Assembly: GCF_002441855.2 (NCBI RefSeq)
Contig: NZ_CP029487.1
Span: forward strand, 4,080,349 to 4,144,348
Length of the DNA stretch: 64,000 bases
Reading direction: 5' to 3'
DNA from: Eubacterium maltosivorans
GTDB lineage: Bacteria > Bacillota > Clostridia > Eubacteriales > Eubacteriaceae
Below are positions 34,665 through 43,082 of this stretch, one piece after another (the stretch's first letter is position 1; the number at the start of each line of letters is the position of its first letter). The position numbers and the translations under genes are program-made. The notes under the pieces were generated by a model. It was given only the letters and a program-made list of their open reading frames with translations. It ran no database searches and had not been told where the DNA came from.

Positions 34665-36518
34665 TTGGATACGACAAATCTTGAAAAGCTGACTGTGGCC
34701 GATCTGCGCAAAGAGGCGGAGCGTTTAGGCTTTACCGGACTGAGCAAAAAGAAAAAGCAGGAGCTTATCGATATGATTACAGCAGCCAGTCAAAAATCAG
34801 AAACGGTTAAAAGGACAGAGGAGCCATCCCCAAAAGAAGCGGCTCAAAAGAAGAATGAAACGGAAAAGGCCGAAAAACAAGCGCCTAAAAACAGCGATAA
34901 AAAGGCGGATGAACGGAAATCTGCCGATAAAAAAAATGAAGGAAAAACGGCTGTTAAGGAAAAGAATGAGACAAAAGCGAATGACCGGGCTCTGGTAGAT
35001 AAGTCTAAACAGGAGCGCAGTGCGCTGCCCCAGCCGATGGAAAAACAGCATCATAACAACCATAACAATTACAATAATCACCGCTATGCAAAAATCAAAG
35101 ACAATATTGAAGACAGTATTGAAATGGCCGGCCCTCTGGAAGTACTGCCGGAGGGGTTTGGTTTTATAAAGACTCCGGAAATGAAATCCCAGCAGGAATG
35201 GGTCTATGTTTCAGGCTCGCAGATCCAGAAGTTTAAGCTGGAAACGGGCGATATTGTCGGGGGAAAGGTGCGGAAGGCAAAACCGGGCGAGAAATACGCG
35301 GCCATGCTCTTTTTAGAGATGGTTAACGGAACACAGACCTCAGACATCATCAATAAAATCAACAGTATGCTCTATGCTGATGATAAAAAAAATCTTGACC
35401 GTTTTAAGAACTCGCAGGAAGGGATTTTAGACTTAAATTCCGATGGTTTTGGTTTTTTGAGAATGAACAACTACACCTCCGGTGACAATGATATCTATGT
35501 CGCGCCTAACCAGATCCGCCGTTTTAATCTGCGGACCGGCGATAAAATCGTGGGTAAAATCCGTATGCCCAACGAAGGGGAAAAGTTTGATGCGCTGCTG
35601 TATGTCGAAACAGTCAACGGTGATATTCCTGAAAAGATCGCAAGCCGTCCCCGGTTTGAACGCCTGACGCCAGTATTTCCCGAAGAACGAATTACCCTTG
35701 AAACAGACAGAGACATTGTATCAACGCGTATCATCGATATCTTTTCACCTATGGGAAAAGGGCAGAGGGGGATGATCGTGGCGCCGCCGAAGGCTGGTAA
35801 AACAACGCTGCTTAAAGAAATTGCCCAGGGAATCCGTTCCAACCACCCGGAAATTGAGCTGATTATTTTACTGGTGGATGAACGCCCTGAGGAAGTAACC
35901 GACATGAAGCGTTCCATCGACGCAGATATTGCCTACTCTACCTTTGACCAGCCGCCCGAAAATCATATCCGTGTGGCGGAAATTGTGCTGGAGCGGGGAA
36001 AAAGGCTTGTTGAACAGGGAAAGGACGTTGTTGTGCTGGTGGACAGTCTGACGCGCTTGACCCGCGGCAATAATCTGGTTGTCGAGCCGTCAGGGAGGAC
36101 CCTGACCGGTGGACTTGACCCGGAATCGCTGTACTTTCCTAAAAAGTTTTTTGGCTCTGCCAGAAATATTGAAGGCGGCGGCAGCCTGACCATACTGGCA
36201 ACTGCGCTGGTGGATACAGGGAGCCGGATGGACGACATTATTTTTGAAGAGTTCAAGGGCACAGGCAATATGGAACTGCACCTTGAACGTGAGCTGGCTG
36301 AACGCCGGATATTCCCGGCTATCAACCTGAACAAATCCGGTACGCGCCGTGAAGAAAAGCTGCTGACACCCGATGAGCTGAAAGTCAGTTACCAGATCCG
36401 TAAACTGTACGCAGGCAACAGCCCTGTGCAGCTGACAGACAAAATTATCAATACCCTTGAACGCACAACCGATAATGAGGATTTTCTTAAAAAGATCCTT
36501 CAAAAATCTAAATCCTGA
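34665..36518 (+). CDS. rho: Transcription termination factor Rho, with two RNA-binding domains
   Basis: Rho is a hexameric RNA-dependent ATPase that terminates transcripts. From the TTG at 34665 (GGAGGAA site) it has 617 residues. Order: Rho_N helical domain (about 1-45), a highly charged Lys/Glu/Asn-rich insertion (about 45-145), a first cold-shock-like RNA-binding domain (about 154-225, LPEGFGFIKTPE), a second similar one (about 250-325, NSDGFGFLRMNN), then the ATPase with Walker A PPKAGKTT (about 373-380) and Walker B VVVLVDSLTRL. Both domains share the pattern GFGF, Q-I-x-x-F, L-x-TGD, V-x-G-K, GEK-x-A-L, VNG. Most Rho proteins carry only one. Confidence 0.95.
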   Translation: MDTTNLEKLTVADLRKEAERLGFTGLSKKKKQELIDMITAASQKSETVKRTEEPSPKEAAQKKNETEKAEKQAPKNSDKKADERKSADKKNEGKTAVKEKNETKANDRALVDKSKQERSALPQPMEKQHHNNHNNYNNHRYAKIKDNIEDSIEMAGPLEVLPEGFGFIKTPEMKSQQEWVYVSGSQIQKFKLETGDIVGGKVRKAKPGEKYAAMLFLEMVNGTQTSDIINKINSMLYADDKKNLDRFKNSQEGILDLNSDGFGFLRMNNYTSGDNDIYVAPNQIRRFNLRTGDKIVGKIRMPNEGEKFDALLYVETVNGDIPEKIASRPRFERLTPVFPEERITLETDRDIVSTRIIDIFSPMGKGQRGMIVAPPKAGKTTLLKEIAQGIRSNHPEIELIILLVDERPEEVTDMKRSIDADIAYSTFDQPPENHIRVAEIVLERGKRLVEQGKDVVVLVDSLTRLTRGNNLVVEPSGRTLTGGLDPESLYFPKKFFGSARNIEGGGSLTILATALVDTGSRMDDIIFEEFKGTGNMELHLERELAERRIFPAINLNKSGTRREEKLLTPDELKVSYQIRKLYAGNSPVQLTDKIINTLERTTDNEDFLKKILQKSKS

Positions 36519-36528
36519 GAAAATAAAC

Positions 36529-36557
36529 TTGCATTTTTACAGAGAATCTGTTATACT
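36529..36557 (+). promoter_or_regulatory. Promoter of rpmE
   Basis: TTGCAT (36529-36534) and TATACT (36552-36557) have a 17-base spacer. Confidence 0.8.
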
Positions 36558-36622
36558 AACTTAGTTGAAAAAAATATATGTATCAATATATATAAATACG
36601 AGAACGAAATGAGGTGAATTCG

Positions 36623-36829
36623 ATGAAAAAAGGTATCCACCCAGAATACGGTAAATCCGTTGTTAAATGCGCATGTGGTAATACATTTGAAACAGGTTCT
36701 GTTAAACCGGAACTGAAGGTTGAAATCTGTTCAGCTTGCCATCCTTTCTTTACTGGTAAACAGAAATTAGTAGATACAGGTGGTCGTGTAGAACGATTCA
36801 ACAGAAAATACGGCAAAAAAGGCGAATAA
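36623..36829 (+). CDS. rpmE: 50S ribosomal protein L31, zinc-binding form
   Basis: This is a 68-residue ribosomal protein ([22 protein letters not shown]). Cysteines at 16, 18, 36 and 39 show the zinc-containing C+ type rather than the zinc-free type induced on zinc limitation. The start is at 36623 behind GAGGTG; an in-frame GTG at 36614 is part of the ribosome site. It has its own promoter, and its terminator overlaps the region before prmC. Confidence 0.96.
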   Translation: MKKGIHPEYGKSVVKCACGNTFETGSVKPELKVEICSACHPFFTGKQKLVDTGGRVERFNRKYGKKGE

Positions 36830-36836
36830 TGAATGA

Positions 36837-36866
36837 AAGTCGGTTCCTGGTAACCGGCTTTTTTAT
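36837..36866 (+). terminator. Terminator after rpmE
   Basis: A 9-bp stem (AAGTCGGTT at 36837-36845, AACCGGCTT at 36852-36860, one G-T pair) is followed by a T run. It lies before the chosen prmC start. Confidence 0.85.
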
Positions 36867-36879
36867 TGTGAAAAACAGG

Positions 36880-37743
36880 ATGAATACTATTAAAGAACTC
36901 ATAGAAGCGGGGAGTACAAGGCTTGCGCAGTGCGGGTCTGTAAGCCCAAGGCTGGATGCCGAGGTGCTTTTGGCATCAGTGCTGAACTGTGCGCGTATCA
37001 CTTTTTACAGTGACCCTCAAAAGGCGGTAAGTTTTGAAGACGCCGAGGAGTACCGCAGCCGCATTGACCGTCGGGCGCTCCTTGAACCAGTGGCTTACAT
37101 CACCGGTGAAAAAGAATTTATGGGATTGGTTTTTCATGTTTCGCCAGATGTGCTTATTCCGAGGCCGGATACGGAATCACTGGTAGAGGCGATTCTCGAA
37201 AGGGTAATTCCACAGATCAAGCAGGATACCGGAAAGCCGCGTGTGCTTGATTTGTGTACGGGAAGCGGTGCGATCGGCCTCTCACTGAAATTTTTTGACC
37301 CAAGTGCGGTGGTTACCCTCACGGATATTTCGGGCAGAGCGCTGAAGGTGGCAGCAGAAAACGCCCGGAATTTAGGCTTTTCAAACATTACGATGGTAGA
37401 GAGCGATCTTTTTAAAGGCCTTTCGAAAACAGAGCCTTTTGACCTGATTGTATCCAATCCGCCTTATATTCCTGATGGCATTATCCCAACGCTGCAAAGA
37501 GATATTGTGGATTATGAGCCAATGCTGGCGCTTTCAGGCGGTGTGACAGGATATGATCTCTATGAGCGTATTGCGGGGGAAGCGGGCCCTTACTTAAGAA
37601 AAGGCGGCGCGATTGTTCTTGAGGTTGGCAATGCCCAGGAGGTAAGAGTCGCGGAGCTTCTTGAAGCACAGGGCTTTGGCGCCATAACGATGGTCCCTGA
37701 CCTGACAGGAGCGGTGCGCGGAGTTGTCGCTTGGAAAGAATAA
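36880..37743 (+). CDS. prmC: Release factor glutamine N5-methyltransferase
   Basis: PrmC methylates the GGQ glutamine of peptide release factors. From the ATG at 36880 it has 287 residues, the usual length. The N-terminal helical domain is followed by the SAM-binding motif VLDLCTGSGAIGL and the catalytic SNPPYIP. In-frame upstream starts (36829, 36868) would put the rpmE terminator inside the gene or lack a ribosome site. The site at 36880 is weak (AACAGG), so the start is the least certain part. prfA is not adjacent here. Confidence 0.92.
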   Translation: MNTIKELIEAGSTRLAQCGSVSPRLDAEVLLASVLNCARITFYSDPQKAVSFEDAEEYRSRIDRRALLEPVAYITGEKEFMGLVFHVSPDVLIPRPDTESLVEAILERVIPQIKQDTGKPRVLDLCTGSGAIGLSLKFFDPSAVVTLTDISGRALKVAAENARNLGFSNITMVESDLFKGLSKTEPFDLIVSNPPYIPDGIIPTLQRDIVDYEPMLALSGGVTGYDLYERIAGEAGPYLRKGGAIVLEVGNAQEVRVAELLEAQGFGAITMVPDLTGAVRGVVAWKE

Positions 37744-37765
37744 AAACAAAAAATTGAAGTTGAAT

Positions 37766-37794
37766 TTGAAGTTCAAAAACTTTTATGATAGAAT
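37766..37794 (+). promoter_or_regulatory. Promoter of efp
   Basis: TTGAAG (37766-37771) and TAGAAT (37789-37794) have a 17-base spacer. Confidence 0.72.
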
Positions 37795-37848
37795 AAAAGA
37801 AGCTATATGACTAAGAAACAGGATTTAATATTTGGAGGTATTTTATAG

Positions 37849-38406
37849 ATGATATCAGCAGGTGAATTTAAAAAAGGCGTGACCTTTGAAATGGATGGAA
37901 GTGTTTTCATGATTGTGGAATTCCAGCATGTAAAACCAGGAAAGGGTGCCGCTTTCGTTCGTACTAAAATCAGAAATGTTCTGACTGGAGCAGTTGTAGA
38001 AAAAACATTCAGCCCAACTGAAAAATTCCCGAAAGCCCATATTGACACAAAAGAAATGCAGTATCTGTACGCAGATGGCGATCTGTACTATTTTATGGAT
38101 CTTGAAACCTATGAACAGATTCCGCTGAACTACGATCAGGTTGAAGATGCGCTGAAGTTCTTAAAAGAAAACGACAACGCAACCATCCGTTTCTTCAAAG
38201 GAGAAGCTTTCTCAGTAGCGGCTCCAAACTTTGTTGAACTGCTCATTACCAAAACCGAACCGGGCTTCAAGGGCGATACCGCTACTGGCGCCAATAAACC
38301 GGCAACTTTGGAAACGGGTGCGGTTATTACCGTTCCTTTATTTGTAGAAGAAGGAGATACGATTCGTGTAGACACCAGAACGGGTGAATACATGGAACGT
38401 GTATAA
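37849..38406 (+). CDS. efp: Elongation factor P
   Basis: EF-P relieves ribosome stalling at polyproline. The 185-residue chain has the KOW-like domain I and OB domains II and III. The loop tip reads KPGKGAAF with Lys32, the position that Bacillus subtilis modifies with 5-aminopentanol. No modification gene (epmA, earP) is near, and the lysine loop with PGKG argues against arginine rhamnosylation. The next gene overlaps its stop (TAATG). Confidence 0.96.
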   Translation: MISAGEFKKGVTFEMDGSVFMIVEFQHVKPGKGAAFVRTKIRNVLTGAVVEKTFSPTEKFPKAHIDTKEMQYLYADGDLYYFMDLETYEQIPLNYDQVEDALKFLKENDNATIRFFKGEAFSVAAPNFVELLITKTEPGFKGDTATGANKPATLETGAVITVPLFVEEGDTIRVDTRTGEYMERV

Positions 38407-38867
38407 TGCATATGAAATATATCCGTGAAAAGGTAGCCTTTATTGAAGGCCTGGTAGAAGGCCTTGAGTTAGACCTTACGACAAAGGAAGGTAAGGTGCT
38501 TGACCGGATTATCGACGTATTGGGCGATATGACCGATGCGCTGGAGGGTCTGGCAGAGGCTCAGGATGAGCTGGAAGATTACGCGGAAATGATTGATGAC
38601 GACCTGACCGAGCTTGAGGAATTCATTCTGGATGAAGACTGGGATGAGGAATACGATGATTTTGATGATGTAGATTTTGACGATGACGACGATTATTATG
38701 AAGTTGTATGTCCAAAATGCGGAACAGTCTATATTACCGATTTCGAAGCCTTTGACGATGATGAAGTGTTTTGCCCTGAATGTGGCGAACAGTTTCATCT
38801 GGAAGAAAAAGTCGTTGAAGAATTAACCCATGGCGAAGGGTGTCAGTGCGGACATCATCACGAATAG
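38406..38867 (+). CDS. CD1247-like zinc-ribbon protein
   Basis: This 153-residue cytoplasmic protein has an N-terminal helical domain (MKYIREKVAFIEGLVEGLELDL) of the clostridial CD1247 type, a very acidic middle (runs of Asp and Glu at about residues 58-96), and a C-terminal zinc ribbon with CPKC and CPEC pairs, ending in a His-rich tail (GEGCQCGHHHE). The function is unknown. The acidic stretch and metal site suggest binding to a basic partner. The start overlaps the efp stop; a second ATG at 38412 is also possible. Order efp-CD1247-Asp23-nusB is common in clostridia. Confidence 0.83.
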   Translation: MHMKYIREKVAFIEGLVEGLELDLTTKEGKVLDRIIDVLGDMTDALEGLAEAQDELEDYAEMIDDDLTELEEFILDEDWDEEYDDFDDVDFDDDDDYYEVVCPKCGTVYITDFEAFDDDEVFCPECGEQFHLEEKVVEELTHGEGCQCGHHHE

Positions 38868-38879
38868 GTGGTGTATAAA

Positions 38880-39224
38880 ATGGATGAAAACCAAAAATTA
38901 AACCCTCAGGAAATCTCTAACGAAATGGTCTGTTCGATTGCGAATCTGGCTGCGCTGGGGGTGGACGGCATCGACAAAATGTTTATGCGTATGTCTGATG
39001 AAATATTGGATATGATTTATCCTTCTGCTGTTTCTAAGGGCGTAAAGGTTGTGCGCCAGGAAGATGGCTATCATATCGACGTGCATGTGATTACAGAGCT
39101 GGGAATTGACATTCCCCAGATTGCCAGAAAAACCCAGATTAAGGTCAAAGAATCTGTTGAGATTATGACCGGCAATCAGGTGGCGCAGGTTAATGTTCAC
39201 GTGGAAGGCAGCGGAAAATATTAA
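38880..39224 (+). CDS. Asp23/Gls24-family protein (YloU/YqhY-like)
   Basis: This 114-residue protein has the Asp23 fold signature: EISNEMVCSIANLAALGVDGI, then VKVVRQEDGYHIDVHVITELGIDIPQIARKTQIKVKESVEIMTG. Family members attach to the membrane through partners in staphylococci; YqhY, found next to accBC and nusB in Bacillus, is linked to fatty-acid synthesis control. The location just upstream of nusB supports the YqhY type. The ATG at 38880 follows AGGTGG. Confidence 0.88.
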   Translation: MDENQKLNPQEISNEMVCSIANLAALGVDGIDKMFMRMSDEILDMIYPSAVSKGVKVVRQEDGYHIDVHVITELGIDIPQIARKTQIKVKESVEIMTGNQVAQVNVHVEGSGKY

Positions 39225-39288
39225 AAAAGCATTCAAAAGGCTGTGAGAGTATTCTTGCGGCCTTTTATACTGTGAGATAGAGGTAACT

Positions 39289-39747
39289 ATGAGTCGAAAA
39301 ATGAATCGAAAAGAAGAGAGAGAACTGGCTCTGCGCGGGATTTTCCAGATTGATTTTCACGCGGAGGATGCAGAGCTGGATACCAGCCTCAAAAATTTTT
39401 TTGAGCTGGCGGGGCAGGGTGACCCTGAAGATGAAGTGTCAGGTATGACAGGCGGCTATGCGAAGAAGGTCATCGATGCTGCTCTTGAAAATCAAGGGGC
39501 TATTGATGCGCTGATCGCCAGCCATTTAAAGGAAACCTGGGATTTCAGCCGTGTGCCGAAAATGGAAAAGGCCATCCTGCGTCTGGGCGTTACCGAGCTT
39601 TTATACACCAAGGTGCCAAAAGAGGTAGCGATTAACGAGGCAGTAGAGCTGGCCAAAAAATACGCCTCAGAAGAAAGCAAAACCTATATCAATGGTATTC
39701 TCAATAGAGTGGCGGTCGAGCACGCAGACGAGCTTTCAAAGGATTGA
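39289..39747 (+). CDS. nusB: Transcription antitermination factor NusB
   Basis: NusB with NusE (S10) binds the boxA of rRNA leaders and prevents premature termination. The 152-residue all-helical chain starts MSRKMNRKEERELALRGIFQIDF and contains the conserved C-terminal LRLGVTELLYTKVPKEVAINEAVELAKKYASEES. The ATG follows GAGGTAAC. It is closely followed by the TsaD-like gene (6-base gap). Confidence 0.93.
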   Translation: MSRKMNRKEERELALRGIFQIDFHAEDAELDTSLKNFFELAGQGDPEDEVSGMTGGYAKKVIDAALENQGAIDALIASHLKETWDFSRVPKMEKAILRLGVTELLYTKVPKEVAINEAVELAKKYASEESKTYINGILNRVAVEHADELSKD

Positions 39748-39753
39748 TGGAAC

Positions 39754-40713
39754 ATGGATGGTCTATCTCTGGGAATTGACACCAGTAATTACACAACCTC
39801 CATTGCCGTCGCTGATGCTGATGGCGAAGTGGTTTATGAAAAAGGGCTTCTGCTTCAGGTAAAGCCCGGCGGACGCGGGCTGCGCCAGTCAGAAGCCCTG
39901 TATCAGCATGTTAAAAACCTGCCGGTGCTTTTTGAGAGCATTCCTGAAAATTTGAAAATGCGGGAGCGGTTGCAGGTGGTGTGTTACTCGGACCGGCCGC
40001 GTCCTCTGGAGGATTCGTACATGCCGGTTTTTCGCGCAGGCATTGGATGGGGAAAAACCATTGGCAGTCTGTTTGGGATTCCTGCCTTTGCGGTGAGCCA
40101 TCAGGAGAATCATATCCGCAGCGCCATTTACGGCAGCGGAATGAAACCGGAAGAACTCCATTTTCCACTTTTGGCAACGCATTTTTCTGGAGGCACCTCT
40201 GAGATACTGTTGGTAAACTCAAGGAAAAGCGGGTATGATTGTAAAATAGCGGGGGCGACCCTGGACCTGAATGCCGGACAGCTCATCGACCGGGTGGGTG
40301 TACGCCTGGGTTACGCTTTTCCTGCCGGCAAGGCGCTGGAGCAGCTGGCGCTGCAAGCAGTAGAGCGCAGCTGTGTGATACCGTCAAACGTTGATAAAAT
40401 GAACTTTCACTTTTCGGGGCAGGAAAACAAAGCGGCAGCACTTCTGGACTCGGGGACAGCGCCGGAGGAGGTAGCCTATGGGCTCCACCGCTGTATCGCC
40501 AAGACATTATCGAAGGCCATAGCGCTGGCGGCTGCCACTTATGGTGTACGGGATGTTCTGTTTTCAGGCGGTGTTATGTCAAATCAGATCATCCGGGGAC
40601 TTATCGAGAAAGAGCTGAGCCGCAGGCATCTGCGCCTGCACTTTACGAAACCCTGCTACGCGACCGACAATGCCGCCGGAAACGCGTTGCTGGGGATTGA
40701 AACCATGACATAA
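39754..40713 (+). CDS. TsaD/Kae1-like ASKHA-family protein
   Basis: This 319-residue protein is related to TsaD, which installs t6A on tRNA. It keeps the ATPase fold start LGIDTSNYTTSIAV, the metal pair as HQENH (TsaD usually HMEGH), THFSGGTSEILLV, and the late SGGVMSNQIIR and ATDNAAGNA motifs. Its position between nusB and xseA, away from tsaB and tsaE, and its divergence suggest a clostridial paralogue rather than the principal TsaD, which would be elsewhere. It is often labelled O-sialoglycoprotein endopeptidase, a function later disproved for TsaD. Confidence 0.83.
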   Translation: MDGLSLGIDTSNYTTSIAVADADGEVVYEKGLLLQVKPGGRGLRQSEALYQHVKNLPVLFESIPENLKMRERLQVVCYSDRPRPLEDSYMPVFRAGIGWGKTIGSLFGIPAFAVSHQENHIRSAIYGSGMKPEELHFPLLATHFSGGTSEILLVNSRKSGYDCKIAGATLDLNAGQLIDRVGVRLGYAFPAGKALEQLALQAVERSCVIPSNVDKMNFHFSGQENKAAALLDSGTAPEEVAYGLHRCIAKTLSKAIALAAATYGVRDVLFSGGVMSNQIIRGLIEKELSRRHLRLHFTKPCYATDNAAGNALLGIETMT

Positions 40714-40724
40714 AGGGGGTTCCT

Positions 40725-41945
40725 ATGATTACCCGGGCGCTTAGCGTTACAGAAGTCAATCATTTTATTAAAACCATGCTGGATGGAAACAGTGTGTTGA
40801 AAAACCTTATGGTAGAGGGAGAAATTTCCAATCTGAAGTTTCATTCCTCAGGCCATGTATATTTTTCTTTAAAAGACAGTCAAAGCCGTATTGCCTGCGT
40901 TATGTTCCGCAATAATGTGCAGAATCTGAAATTCCGGCCAGAGGAAGGGATGAAGATCACAATCAAGGGTGGCATTTCGGTTTTTGAACGCAACGGCCAG
41001 TACCAGATTTACGTGCGCTCTATGGAGCCCCAGGGAGTTGGCGCGCTTTACAAGGCCTTTGAGCAGCTGAAGGAAAAATATCAGGCATTGGGGTGGCTGG
41101 ACACAGAGCAGAAAAAGCCCCTGCCAGAGTATATCCGCAGAGTGGGGATTGTTACCTCGCCTACTGGGGCGGCGATCCGCGATATGATCTCAGTCATCCG
41201 GCGGAGAAACCCTCGGATTCATATTGTCATCTACGGGGCCCTTGTGCAGGGAGACGGCGCGGCAGAAGAGATTGCGAGAGGGATCGAAACCTTTAACCGT
41301 CTTGGCAACGCAGATGTGATTATTATCGGACGTGGCGGCGGGTCCATGGAAGACTTGTGGGCCTTTAATGAGGAAATTGTGAGCGAAGCGATCCATGCCT
41401 CGCAGCTCCCCGTTATTTCAGCAGTAGGGCACGAAACGGATTTTACCATTGCGGATTTTGTGGCGGACATGCGTGCGCCAACACCGTCTGTAGCTGGTGA
41501 ACTGGTAGCTGAGAACCTGTTAGAATGGGCAGGGACGTTAACCCAGCTGAAATCCCGTCTGCTCAAAGCGATGAACCGCCATATTGAAAAAAACCGTATG
41601 GCACTGACACAGGCTGCTGCCCGGCTTTTGAGAAGCGGGCCGGAAAATCAGGTGGCGGATATGCGCTTATACCTGGACGCGCTCCAGGACCGTATGCTGA
41701 GAGGCATGCGGTTTGAAATTGAGCGGCAGCGCAGCAGGGTGGAGTCAGTATCCAGGAGGCTGGATGCTCTGAATCCGCTGGGAGTGCTGAAACGTGGTTA
41801 TGTTCTGGCTGAGGATAAATCCGGCGGTCTTGTACGCTCAGCTGCTGAGGCTGAGGCCGCGGGAACCATGAAATTAAAATTCCACGATGGCGAGGTCATC
41901 GTTTCTGTGATAAAGGAGGGGGCTGAATGGCAACCAAAAAATTAA
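40725..41945 (+). CDS. xseA: Exodeoxyribonuclease VII large subunit
   Basis: XseA is the catalytic and DNA-binding subunit of the single-strand exonuclease VII. The 406-residue chain has the N-terminal OB fold (about 1-100, VEGEISNLKFHSSGHVYFSLKD), then the nuclease core GIVTSPTGAAIRDM, IIGRGGGSMEDLWAFN and AVGHETDFTIADFVADMRAPTPS, and a C-terminal coiled coil. Its end overlaps xseB by 19 bases, so the two subunits are coupled. Confidence 0.96.
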   Translation: MITRALSVTEVNHFIKTMLDGNSVLKNLMVEGEISNLKFHSSGHVYFSLKDSQSRIACVMFRNNVQNLKFRPEEGMKITIKGGISVFERNGQYQIYVRSMEPQGVGALYKAFEQLKEKYQALGWLDTEQKKPLPEYIRRVGIVTSPTGAAIRDMISVIRRRNPRIHIVIYGALVQGDGAAEEIARGIETFNRLGNADVIIIGRGGGSMEDLWAFNEEIVSEAIHASQLPVISAVGHETDFTIADFVADMRAPTPSVAGELVAENLLEWAGTLTQLKSRLLKAMNRHIEKNRMALTQAAARLLRSGPENQVADMRLYLDALQDRMLRGMRFEIERQRSRVESVSRRLDALNPLGVLKRGYVLAEDKSGGLVRSAAEAEAAGTMKLKFHDGEVIVSVIKEGAEWQPKN

Positions 41946-42148
41946 AAACAAAAATTACCCGGCTCGAGACCATTGCAGAGGCTTTAGAGCAGAATGATCT
42001 GGATCTTGAAAAGTCACTGGCCCTTTTTGAAGAGGGCATGAAGCTGGTAAAGGAGTGCGGCAGTGATTTGGACGGCGTTGAAGAAAAGGTCACGATCTTG
42101 ACAGCCGATAATCAGGAAATGCCTTATGAAGGAGAAACAGAGGAATGA
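41927..42148 (+). CDS. xseB: Exodeoxyribonuclease VII small subunit
   Basis: This 73-residue helical-hairpin protein has the family motif LEQNDLDLEKSLALFEEGMKLV. Several copies coat the XseA coiled coil. It overlaps xseA upstream and ispA downstream (ATGA), giving an xseA-xseB-ispA operon as in many bacteria. GGAGG is well placed. Confidence 0.94.
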   Translation: MATKKLKTKITRLETIAEALEQNDLDLEKSLALFEEGMKLVKECGSDLDGVEEKVTILTADNQEMPYEGETEE

Positions 42149-43038
42149 AACCATTTAAAGAAACCCTATTGGAAAAAGTAAAGGAAACAGATCATGAGCT
42201 GCTGGCGTGCTTCGACCGGAAGTTTGATACGCCGGATATTATTGTCAGTGCCATGAAGTACAGTCTTTTTGCGGGTGGGAAGCGTTTGAGACCGATTTTG
42301 ATGAAAGAAACCTGCCGCTGTCTGGGGGGCGATTCTGCAGATGTCAAACCGCTGGCCTGTGCCATTGAGATGATTCATACCTACTCGTTGATACATGATG
42401 ACCTGCCAGCCATGGATAACGATGATCTGCGCCGCGGGAAGCCGACTAACCATAAGGTATACGGTGAAAATATGGCTATTCTGGCAGGAGACGCGCTTTT
42501 GAACTATGCGATGGAAACAGCCATTGCCGGCATCCCGGTAGATCCGTCAAAGACTTTCCATTATACCCGGGCGCTCAGCTACCTGGCACATTCGTCTGGC
42601 GTAAATGGTATGATCGGAGGCCAGACAGGCGACATTCTCAGTGAGAACGAGGCAATCAATGAGGAAAAAATGTATTACATTCACGCTCATAAGACAGGTG
42701 CTCTGCTGAAAGCAGCAGTGCTGTGCGGCGGGTTCGTGGCAAAGGTGACAGGTGAGGAACGCGACGCCCTGGAGACCTACAGCGAAAAAATTGGCCTGGC
42801 TTTCCAGATTGTCGATGATATTCTGGATGTAACCGGAGATGAAAAAACGCTGGGTAAGCCGGTCGGCAGCGATGAAAAGAACCACAAATCAACCTTTGTT
42901 TCCCTTTACGGGATGGCTTCCTCACAGGAAAAAATCCGAGAGCTGGAAAACGGTGCGCTGGACGCATTGGCAACCATTGACCATGACACTTCGTTTTTAG
43001 AGGATATGGCAAAATATATTTGCCAGAGAGAAAACTAA
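42145..43038 (+). CDS. ispA: Polyprenyl synthetase (farnesyl diphosphate synthase)
   Basis: This 297-residue trans-prenyltransferase condenses DMAPP/GPP with IPP. The first aspartate-rich motif is DDLPAMDNDD (residues 85-94, bacterial DDxxxxD type), with the conserved LRRGKPTNHKVYG behind it. The second is FQIVDDILDVTGD. The long first motif and the xseAB context point to farnesyl diphosphate. dxs, usually next, is not present; a terminator follows. Confidence 0.94.
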   Translation: MKPFKETLLEKVKETDHELLACFDRKFDTPDIIVSAMKYSLFAGGKRLRPILMKETCRCLGGDSADVKPLACAIEMIHTYSLIHDDLPAMDNDDLRRGKPTNHKVYGENMAILAGDALLNYAMETAIAGIPVDPSKTFHYTRALSYLAHSSGVNGMIGGQTGDILSENEAINEEKMYYIHAHKTGALLKAAVLCGGFVAKVTGEERDALETYSEKIGLAFQIVDDILDVTGDEKTLGKPVGSDEKNHKSTFVSLYGMASSQEKIRELENGALDALATIDHDTSFLEDMAKYICQREN

Positions 43039-43080
43039 GAAAAAGAGATGATGCGGCGTTATGCCGTATCATCTCTTTTT
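43039..43080. terminator. Bidirectional terminator between ispA and the Bce permease
   Basis: A stem of about 18 pairs (AAAAAGAGATGATGCGGC / GCCGTATCATCTCTTTTT, one G-T pair) with a GTTAT loop has A and T runs on both sides. It belongs to the repeated terminator family. Confidence 0.92.
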
Positions 43081-43082
43081 GG

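Noticed and set aside
36829-36879. Extended N-terminus for prmC
   Set aside because: The extension would contain the rpmE terminator hairpin and has no family match.
39233-39269. AAAAGGC/GCCTTTT pair before nusB as a terminator
   Set aside because: The stem is short, the loop is over 20 bases and the gene order suggests read-through.
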